Assembly (NCBI GenBank): GCA_003217965.1
Contig: QHNB01000058.1
Location: 1-5,628, forward strand
DNA from: Verrucomicrobiota bacterium
GTDB taxonomy: Bacteria > Verrucomicrobiota > Verrucomicrobiia > Chthoniobacterales > UBA10450
DNA length: 5,628 nucleotides
Reading direction: 5' to 3'
Below, in pieces: positions 1 to 4,664 of the stretch. Both the position numbers and the translations under genes were made by a program. Below the pieces are notes generated by a model. The model was not told where the DNA came from, searched no databases, and was given only the letters and a program-made list of their open reading frames with translations. Positions within the stretch are counted from its first letter, which is position 1. Each line of letters opens with the position of its first letter.

Positions 1-1569
1 AAAACCAAATTCGTTGATCCGAGCGAAGGTCGACATCGAGCTGATTAAACCGATGTTCGGGCCTTCCGGGGTCTCGATCGGACAAATTCGTCCGTAATGC
101 GACGGATGGACGTCGCGCACCTCAAATCCAGCGCGATCACGGGACAACCCGCCCGGACCAAGCGCCGACAATCGCCGTTTGTGCGTCAGCTCGGCCAGCG
201 GATTTGTCTGATCCATGAATTGCGAAAGCTGTGAACGACCGAAGAAATCGCGGATGACCGCGCTGAGCGCCTTCGGATTGATCAGCTTTTGAGGCGTCAT
301 TCCATCGACATTGATGTCGAACAAAGTCATGCGTTCCTTGACCAGTCTCTCGGTCCGAGCCAGACCGACCCGGCATTGATTGGCGAGCAATTCGCCCACG
401 GTTCGTACCCGCCGGCTTCCGAGATGATCGATGTCATCGAGCGTGCCCTCGCCGCGGCGCAGATTAATCAAGTATTTGATCGCGGCGATGAAATCTCGGT
501 CGGTCAAAATGCGTTCGCTCAGATCGACGTCGATCCCCAGTTTTTGATTCAGTTTGTAGCGGCCAACGCGGCCGAGATCGTATTTCTTGGGATCAAAAAA
601 GAGCCGCTTGAGTAACGCTCGGGCGTTCGCCACCGTTGGTGGGTCGCCGGGACGCAGGCGGCGATAAATATCCTTAAGGGCCTCCTCCTGATCGTGCGCT
701 GGATCTTTCTTCAGCGCTTTAACGACGGTATCGTCCTTGGAAATGTCGATGACCTTCACTTCCTTGGTTCCGAGCGCCATGATCTGACGCACGGTCGCGA
801 GGGTGAGTGGTTCGAAAGCCCGCGCTACAGTCACTTCGCCGTCGCGCACTTCGGCCGTGAGCACTTTGGTTGCGAGCATTTCCTCGTCGAGCTTATCGCT
901 GAGCTTCAGCGTCTCGATGTTGTAAAATAGCTTGATCACTTCCTCGTCCGACCCGTAGCCGAGCGCACGCAAGAAAGTCGTTGCCAAGAATTTTCGGCGG
1001 CGTTTGCGTCGATCTAAATAAATATAAAGGAGATCGCTGGTATCGAACTGCACTTCGATCCATGAGCCGCGATCGGGAATGATGCGGAAGCTGTAAAGCA
1101 CCTTGCCATTCAGGTGGATCGACGATTCAAAGGCGATGCCCGGCGAACGATGCAATTGCGAAACGACGACGCGCTCCGCGCCGTTGACTACGAATGTGCC
1201 TTGCGGCGTCATGAGCGGGATTTCGCCCATGTAAACTTTTTCCTCTTTCGTCCCTTTCTCTTCGCGGAGTTGGAAGGTAACGTGTAGAGGCGCGCTGTAG
1301 GTTTGACCTTCGCGCTGCGCTTCGAGCGCCGTCAGCTTTGGTTCGCCTATTTCGTAGTGGCTAAAATCGAGAGTGGCCTTTTCGTCATAACTTTCGATCG
1401 GAAAGACCTCTTTGAATACCGCCTGGAGGCCGTAATTCTTGCGTTTGTTAAAGGGGACATCTTTCTGCAGGAAGTCGACATACGAATTTAACTGAACCTC
1501 GATCAGATTCGGTGGTTCAATGGCTTCCTCAATCGTTCCGAAGTGAATACGCTCTGCCCGTTCTGCCAT
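1..1569 (-). CDS. rpoB: DNA-directed RNA polymerase subunit beta, N-terminal 523 residues (partial)
   Basis: This is the beta subunit of the core RNA polymerase, which makes all cellular RNA together with beta', two alpha and omega. The frame is open without a stop from the ATG at 1569 to the window edge. It reads MAERAERIHFG at the start, then EPPNLIEVQLNSY (beta N-terminus), FVVNGAERVVVSQLHRSPG (protrusion domain), the rifampicin-pocket segment SQLSQFMDQ..THKRRLSALGPGG (about residues 447-474), VHPSHYGRICPIETPEG and PNIGLIS (497-510). Residue numbers run 63 behind E. coli through the rifampicin region, so the sequence between the start and that point is shorter, plausibly through lack of the E. 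coli lineage-specific insert. The remaining roughly 60 percent, including the active-site half, lies outside the window. No Shine-Dalgarno precedes the ATG; the leader just upstream is A/U-rich. It follows rplL after a 420 bp spacer with a candidate promoter. Identity is certain. Confidence 0.98.
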   Translation of the reverse strand, partial: MAERAERIHFGTIEEAIEPPNLIEVQLNSYVDFLQKDVPFNKRKNYGLQAVFKEVFPIESYDEKATLDFSHYEIGEPKLTALEAQREGQTYSAPLHVTFQLREEKGTKEEKVYMGEIPLMTPQGTFVVNGAERVVVSQLHRSPGIAFESSIHLNGKVLYSFRIIPDRGSWIEVQFDTSDLLYIYLDRRKRRRKFLATTFLRALGYGSDEEVIKLFYNIETLKLSDKLDEEMLATKVLTAEVRDGEVTVARAFEPLTLATVRQIMALGTKEVKVIDISKDDTVVKALKKDPAHDQEEALKDIYRRLRPGDPPTVANARALLKRLFFDPKKYDLGRVGRYKLNQKLGIDVDLSERILTDRDFIAAIKYLINLRRGEGTLDDIDHLGSRRVRTVGELLANQCRVGLARTERLVKERMTLFDINVDGMTPQKLINPKALSAVIRDFFGRSQLSQFMDQTNPLAELTHKRRLSALGPGGLSRDRAGFEVRDVHPSHYGRICPIETPEGPNIGLISSMSTFARINEFGF

Positions 1570-1676
1570 AAAAATAGATGAGATTGCTAACGATCTGAAC
1601 TCGGCAGCGTCAGGGGACACGCCGTGAGTACTCTGGGTGATTCTTACAACGGCTCCAGCCGAATCCGAAGACGACA

Positions 1677-1705
1677 AAAATGGCATCGAATCGGCAGCCT
1701 GTCAA
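1677..1705 (-). promoter_or_regulatory. Candidate sigma-70 promoter for rpoB with palindrome on the -35
   Basis: On the minus strand a perfect TTGACA (1700-1705) is followed after 17 bases by CATTTT (1677-1682), a 3 of 6 match to TATAAT that keeps the A at position 2 and the final T. Transcription would start near 1670, giving a leader of about 100 nt before the rpoB ATG. The -35 overlaps the perfect 12 bp palindrome GTCAAATTTGAC at 1701-1712, a possible operator. The -10 is weak, so this is only a candidate. Confidence 0.4.
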
Positions 1706-1814
1706 ATTTGACCGCCGTTTCGTTGCCTTATTAAATTTTGTCCGTCGTCCGCCGGGTTAAAAATAAACTTACTTACTCTTAACGAAAAGAACTTTTGCCA
1801 CGAGCAGCCGCCTC

Positions 1815-1839
1815 ACGCAAGAGAAAAATCTCGCTGCGT
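1815..1839 (-). other. Imperfect hairpin in the rplL-rpoB spacer
   Basis: On the minus strand ACGCA, then GC, then GAGA, a TTTT loop, TCTC, a single T and TGCGT form two stem segments separated by a small asymmetric internal loop. There is no U-tract after it, so it is not an intrinsic terminator. Its position between rplL and rpoB would suit an RNA-processing site, which I infer only by analogy. Confidence 0.3.
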
Positions 1840-1949
1840 TGCAGCTGCCGGCTGCCCTGCCCAGCCTGCCCGCCGTGGAAGGCCGCTTTCGGAGTCCTCC
1901 AGCGGCAGTCTCTAAAACTATCTCTCGCTCAAGATGCAGCCATGCTCTT

Positions 1950-1980
1950 CGTCTCGCCCGACGATCGAGACGTGGTTTTT
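1950..1980 (+). terminator. Hairpin plus T-tract, terminator-like on the + strand
   Basis: CGTCTCG (1950-1956) and CGAGACG (1966-1972) form a perfect 7 bp stem with a 9-base loop, followed on the plus strand by TGG and five Ts (1976-1980). The orientation fits termination of plus-strand (antisense) transcription, although no plus-strand gene is seen nearby. On the minus strand there is no T-tract, so it should not stop rplL transcripts by the intrinsic mechanism. It lies about 20 bp past the rplL stop. Confidence 0.3.
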
Positions 1981-1989
1981 CCGCTTGAG

Positions 1990-2382
1990 TTACTTGATTT
2001 CTACCTTTGCCCCGGCCGCCTCAATCTTCTTCTTGATCTCTTCAGCCTCCGCTTTGGTCACTCCTTCTTTGATGGTTTTTGGCGCCCCTTCCACCAAGGC
2101 CTTCGCTTCCGCAAGACCCAGCCCCGGAACCGCCCCGCGCACCTCCTTGATCACACCGATTTTGTTCGCACCCATCTCTTTCAGGATCACCTCGAAAGTC
2201 GTTTTCTCCTCAGCCGCTGGAGCCGCCGCGGTACCACCACCACCGGCCGTCGGCGCCGGCGCCACCGCAACTGGAGCCGCCGCACTCACGCCCCACTTCT
2301 CCTCGAGTTGCTTCACCAATCCAGCAATCTCCAGAACGGTAAGCCCGCTGAGTTGCTCCACCAATTTGTCAGTATCCGCCAT
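1990..2382 (-). CDS. rplL: 50S ribosomal protein L7/L12
   Basis: L7/L12 is the multi-copy stalk protein that recruits and activates the translational GTPases EF-Tu, EF-G and IF2 on the large subunit. The product is 130 residues, usual for the family. Residues 1-33 form the helical dimerisation domain that binds L10, residues about 34-61 are an Ala/Pro/Gly-rich hinge with a GGGG run, and residues 62-130 are the C-terminal domain with KIGVIKEVR (74-82) and GLGLAEAK (87-94), the factor-binding surface. I chose the ATG at 2382 because GGAGG (2391-2395) lies 8 bases upstream of it. The in-frame ATG at 2397 would encode this Shine-Dalgarno as residues and add MEENK, which is absent from family members I recall. 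It lies between rplJ and rpoB as in most bacteria. Confidence 0.97.
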   Translation of the reverse strand: MADTDKLVEQLSGLTVLEIAGLVKQLEEKWGVSAAAPVAVAPAPTAGGGGTAAAPAAEEKTTFEVILKEMGANKIGVIKEVRGAVPGLGLAEAKALVEGAPKTIKEGVTKAEAEEIKKKIEAAGAKVEIK

Positions 2383-2390
2383 TTTGTTTT

Positions 2391-2395
2391 CCTCC
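2391..2395 (-). promoter_or_regulatory. Shine-Dalgarno of rplL
   Basis: GGAGG on the minus strand with 8 bases to the ATG at 2382. It decides the rplL start and is the only strong ribosome binding site among the gene starts in this window. That fits the need for several L7/L12 copies per ribosome. Confidence 0.9.
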
Positions 2396-2406
2396 ATTTG
2401 CCGCTC

Positions 2407-2420
2407 CCGAAAGCCTTCGG
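2407..2420 (-). other. Short hairpin in the rplL leader
   Basis: CCGAA (2407-2411) and TTCGG (2416-2420) pair around a 4-base loop, ending 11 bases before the rplL Shine-Dalgarno in the message. It shares the 9-mer AAGCCTTCG with the palindrome at 2512-2526. It could influence rplL message stability or translation, but nothing in the sequence proves that. Confidence 0.35.
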
Positions 2421-2511
2421 AAAATTAAGACCGACAGCTGCCGATCCGGACAGTTTTCATTTGGTTTTCTCTTCGTGCAGAACAAGCGACTCGCTGTCTT
2501 TTCCTCCGGCA

Positions 2512-2526
2512 GGCGAAGCCTTCGCC
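2512..2526 (-). repeat. 15 bp palindrome just after rplJ, possible dispersed element
   Basis: GGCGAAG C CTTCGCC is a perfect inverted repeat with a one-base centre, 9 bp past the rplJ stop. It is flanked by the complementary-looking block CCTCCGGCA on one side and CCTACAAA on the other. Short G/C-rich extragenic palindromes of this kind are often dispersed in families. Only one full copy is in the window, so being a repeat family is inference. It has no T-tract, so it is not a classical terminator for rplJ. Confidence 0.35.
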
Positions 2527-2535
2527 CTACAAATT

Positions 2536-3069
2536 CTATGCGCTCGCCTCCGCCGGTTTTCCCTCCTGCTTTGCTTTCGCACTCAACAATCTGGCCAGGG
2601 CTGAACCCGGTTCATTCAGCAGCCGCACGAGCTTCGTCGCCGGCGATAAGAGCAGCCCGAGCAACTGCGCCAGAAGCACCTCGCGCGAGGGCAGTTCAGC
2701 CAGTGTTTCAATCTCTTGTGTCGACAGAATCGATTTGTCGACTACGCCGATCTTCAACGTCGCAATCTTGAACTCCGTCGCAAATGTTTTCAGGATTTTC
2801 GCCACCGGCGCGACATCATTTTTGCCCATTACGATCGCCGTTTGACCACTGAGCTTGTCGGCCACATCCGGCATTCCGGAATCGGTCATGGCGCGCTTCA
2901 AAAAGCTGTTCTTCACCACGCGCAGTTCTGCCCCTGCCGGGCCGAGCCGACTCCGTAGCTCGCCGAATTGATCGACGTTCATCCATTGGTAATCGGTGAC
3001 TAGCAGGAAGGGCGATCGATTCAATTTCTCGACGAGGTCAGAAACGATACTGGCTTTTTCCGGTCTCAT
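2536..3069 (-). CDS. rplJ: 50S ribosomal protein L10
   Basis: L10 anchors the L7/L12 dimers to 23S rRNA at the base of the stalk. The product is 177 residues from ATG 3069, a normal length. The N-terminal RNA-binding domain starts MRPEKASIVSDLVEKL and contains the conserved VVKNSFLKRA (51-60). LAELPSREVLLAQLLG (123-138) closes the globular domain, and residues about 144-165 form the long C-terminal helix that carries L7/L12 dimers. A GTG at 3129 opens the same frame further upstream, but its 20 extra residues do not look like L10 and would overlap the restored rplA end. No Shine-Dalgarno precedes ATG 3069. The restored rplA frame stops at 3074, four bases upstream, which would allow translational coupling. 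The separate L10-binding leader known from E. coli has no room here. Confidence 0.96.
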   Translation of the reverse strand: MRPEKASIVSDLVEKLNRSPFLLVTDYQWMNVDQFGELRSRLGPAGAELRVVKNSFLKRAMTDSGMPDVADKLSGQTAIVMGKNDVAPVAKILKTFATEFKIATLKIGVVDKSILSTQEIETLAELPSREVLLAQLLGLLLSPATKLVRLLNEPGSALARLLSAKAKQEGKPAEASA

Positions 3070-3130
3070 GAAATTACACGCTGAGATATGGCGATGGATC
3101 AATGTGAACGCCCGGAGACATCGTCGCACT

Positions 3131-3133
3131 CTA
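3131..3133 (-). other. In-frame TAG near the rplA C-terminus
   Basis: TAG stands where L1 proteins usually carry a hydrophobic residue (Leu, Val or Ile) between the last lysine/threonine strand and the S-x-T-M motif. A single T to A change from TTG (Leu) would create it. The 18 codons after it keep the L1 family pattern to a TAA four bases before rplJ. Confidence 0.85.
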
Positions 3134-3507
3134 TGTCATCGCCTCGAGATATCGTCCCTTCGCCGTTGCCGGCCGCGCTCGTACCACCGCCTCAATAACT
3201 GCATTTCCATTCTCCACCAGTTGATTCTCGGCAAATGAAAATTTTCCGACCGGTACCGCGACATTCCCGTTCTTGTCGAGTTTGAACTCAACTCGGCCAG
3301 CCTTTACTTCCTGCACAGCTTTCGCCGTGTCCTCAGTTACTGTTCCCGTTTTCGGGTTTGGCATCAGTCCACGCGGTCCAAGCACTTTCCCGAGTTTGCG
3401 CACCTCTGCCATTGCCGCCGGCGTCGCGACCGCGACGTCAAAATCTTGAAATCCCTCCTGTACTTTTTGAATCAGATCCTTGAATCCCACGTACTCTGCG
3501 CCCGCGT

Positions 3508-3513
3508 CTTTGC
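3508..3513 (-). other. Frameshift point in rplA
   Basis: The minus strand reads GCC GCA AAG ACG CGG in the N-terminal frame. The family needs A-A-K-D-A-G-A-E, which would be GCC GCA AAA GAC GCG GGC, one base longer. A run of three As where four are expected would explain it. A tRNA-Lys could slip from AAG to AAA here, but there is no X-XXY-YYZ heptamer, and I see no convincing downstream stimulatory structure. Confidence 0.85.
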
Positions 3514-3827
3514 GGCTTTGGCCGCCACACCTTCGGCGAAAACAAGAACTCGCACCTGCTTCCCGCTGCCATGTGGAAGAGGACATGTTCCCCGCACCAT
3601 TTGATCGGATTGTTTCGGATCGACCCCGAGACGAAATGAGACCGTTATAGTCTGATCAAACTTGGCTGGCTGAAATTTCTTCAGCGTGGCCACCGCCTCG
3701 TTGAGGCTATAAGATTTTTTGCGGTCCACCTGCTCAGCGGCTGCGCGGTAACGTTTGCTGCGATTGTGTGACATGAGTTTTGCAGTCCCGGCGAGCAGTT
3801 GCTCTCCTGCTGATTGAGTGGGCGCGC

Positions 3828-3856
3828 AAGTAAGCGGCAAATCCTCCGCCTGTCAA
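3828..3856 (-). promoter_or_regulatory. Candidate promoter for the rplA operon
   Basis: A perfect TTGACA (3851-3856) is followed after 17 bases by TTACTT (3828-3833), which is a poor -10. The leader to ATG 3774 would be about 45-50 nt. It is the only consensus -35 in the divergent 140 bp gap, and the block TTGACAGGC is repeated exactly at the rpoB candidate promoter. Confidence is limited by the weak -10. Confidence 0.35.
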
Positions 3857-3876
3857 GGAGCGAGACCGAATTCTGT

Positions 3877-3903
3877 ATTGCTAAACCTGTTCTCGAATTG
3901 CTA
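3877..3903 (+). repeat. Direct repeat ATTGCTA, 20 bp apart, before the secreted-protein gene
   Basis: ATTGCTA occurs at 3877-3883 and 3897-3903, exactly two helical turns apart. TTGCTA (3878-3883) and TAGAAA (3902-3907) could also act as weak -35 and -10 boxes with an 18-base spacer. That would start transcription at or next to the ATG at 3915. It may be a regulator site, weak promoter or chance. Confidence 0.25.
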
Positions 3904-3914
3904 GAAATACCAGC

Positions 3915-4658
3915 ATGAACCCCTACAGAACATTACTAGTAATAGTGGCCGTCTTGGCCGCGTTTCTCGCTACTACGACATTGGCTCGACCCCTCGATTT
4001 TTCTGAGCTTTCCCTGCTCGTTCGGGCCCACGAACCCGAACCATCCATCATCGCCGATGCTAAACAACGGAAACTGATGCACGCCCTCACCCCACAACAG
4101 GAGGCAACGCTGAAATCGCAAGGCGCGAGCGATTCGCTCATTCAATCACTCCGTAATTCTAACTTGGTGGTCTCCCAATCCGAAGCTGCAGCTTACGAGG
4201 CGAGCCGGTCCACTCCCGCAAGAATTCCGACACCGCTCCAGCGCGAGGCGTTTCCTTCGCGAAGACCAAACATCGAGATCGTCAATGTCGCATGCGATCA
4301 CCCTGTCAATCTGAGCTACTGGGGCGGTCCAGATTACGACTTCACATTCCGGTCGCGCGACATTGTCGAGGTTGGCCGTCCCGAAGTGGAAATGATCGAG
4401 CCTGCGGGAACCAGCGTCCATTATGCTACTTATCGCGGCGTCCGCGTTCCGGATTGGGAACCGGTGGATCCCGAATACACCTCAATTATGTCGCACGTTT
4501 ACGCACGGCCAATTCACATTGACTGGTACAATCCCGTTCTCCTGGACGATGTGCCTTACACGCTCTACCCAGTCTATGCTGCCGGCGGCGTCGCTCTTTA
4601 CTACATCGGTCGATCGAGCAGCGATTCCGTCATGCTCGCGATCGTGACGCGCGGCTGA
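3915..4658 (+). CDS. Exported protein of unknown function
   Basis: The product is 247 residues. Residues 1-24 look like a Sec signal peptide: a short positive N-region (MNPYRT), a hydrophobic core (LLVIVAVLAAFLA) and a likely cut after TTLA. Residues about 28-81 form a predicted helical segment with the pattern LSLLVRA..IIADAKQRKL..LTPQQEATLKSQGASDSLIQSLR. It resembles a short helical motif I recall from exported and scaffold proteins of Verrucomicrobiota and Acidobacteriota. Residues about 82-118 are a Ser/Pro/Arg-rich linker. The C-terminal half (119-247) is rich in Tyr, Val, Pro and Asp and probably beta-structured, with a single cysteine (127) and no catalytic motif I recognise. It is transcribed away from rplA, ends 6 bp before the convergent amidohydrolase, and has no clear Shine-Dalgarno. 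Function unknown; a role outside the cytoplasm is inferred from the signal peptide. Confidence 0.85.
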   Translation: MNPYRTLLVIVAVLAAFLATTTLARPLDFSELSLLVRAHEPEPSIIADAKQRKLMHALTPQQEATLKSQGASDSLIQSLRNSNLVVSQSEAAAYEASRSTPARIPTPLQREAFPSRRPNIEIVNVACDHPVNLSYWGGPDYDFTFRSRDIVEVGRPEVEMIEPAGTSVHYATYRGVRVPDWEPVDPEYTSIMSHVYARPIHIDWYNPVLLDDVPYTLYPVYAAGGVALYYIGRSSSDSVMLAIVTRG

Positions 4659-4664
4659 TCCAAC

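Larger units (their letters stand above)
1570..1989 (-). other. rplL-rpoB intergenic spacer (420 bp)
   Basis: No credible gene lies here. From the rplL side it holds a 7 bp stem hairpin (1950-1972), a G/C-rich stretch with a short hairpin at 1841-1855, an imperfect hairpin at 1815-1839 (arms ACGCA..GAGA and TCTC..TGCGT around an A/T loop), an A/T-rich block at about 1729-1781, and the candidate rpoB promoter at 1677-1705. In E. coli the corresponding spacer is also long and contains an attenuator and an RNase III processing site. The hairpins here could play a similar part in lowering or processing rpoB message relative to the ribosomal genes, but that is inference from position only. Confidence 0.6.
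3074..3774 (-). pseudogene. rplA: 50S ribosomal protein L1, disrupted by a frameshift and an in-frame TAG
   Basis: L1 forms the mobile stalk at the ribosomal E site and represses its own operon in many bacteria. From ATG 3774, residues 1-89 match L1 (LGVDPKQSDQMVRGT, LPHGSGK at 66-72) up to ..AAK. The frame must then slip by one base near 3508 to continue as DAGAEYVGFKDLI, domain II with GPRGLMPNPKTGTV (133-146), and TAKGRYLEAMT (to 214). TAG at 3131-3133 follows, yet the same frame continues with SATMSPGVHID and stops at TAA 3074-3076. That tail is the family C-terminus with the Thr-Met triad that contacts 23S rRNA. Correcting both lesions gives about 233 residues, typical of L1. As written, the frames code separate pieces at about 3774-3472 and 3586-3131. 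Sequencing error, mutation and recoding all remain possible. There is no good Shine-Dalgarno. Confidence 0.9.

Noticed and set aside
289..615. Plus-strand open frame within rpoB (108 codons)
   Set aside because: It is antisense to unmistakable beta-subunit sequence and has no family resemblance of its own.
1625..1632. Palindrome GAGTACTC in the rpoB leader
   Set aside because: Eight bases are expected often by chance, and the flanks do not extend it into a hairpin.
2383..2397. rplL starting at the ATG at 2397
   Set aside because: The extra residues are encoded by the Shine-Dalgarno GGAGG itself; ATG 2382 has ideal spacing and the family N-terminus.
1795..2604. A 269-codon open frame on the plus strand across the rplL region
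   Set aside because: It is antisense to rplL and its spacers. Its sequence is low-complexity (Leu/Arg/Ser/Phe rich) as expected from the complement of an Ala/Lys/Glu-rich gene, and it has no domain.
3070..3130. An L10-binding autoregulatory leader between rplA and rplJ
   Set aside because: The apparent 61 bp gap is really the end of the rplA reading frame past the TAG, leaving 4 bp between the genes.
3500..3520. Programmed -1 frameshifting in rplA
   Set aside because: There is no slippery heptamer and no convincing downstream stimulatory structure, and I know of no such mechanism in rplA. The second lesion in the same gene points to error or decay instead.
3775..3852. Possible remnant of rplK (L11): in-frame sequence before the rplA ATG reads LLAGTAKLM, similar to the L11 ending IAGTARSMG
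   Set aside because: Only about five of eight residues match, the preceding residues do not align with L11 without a gap, and the frame runs straight into L1 with no stop. Chance is more likely, though an L11 profile search on this stretch would settle it.
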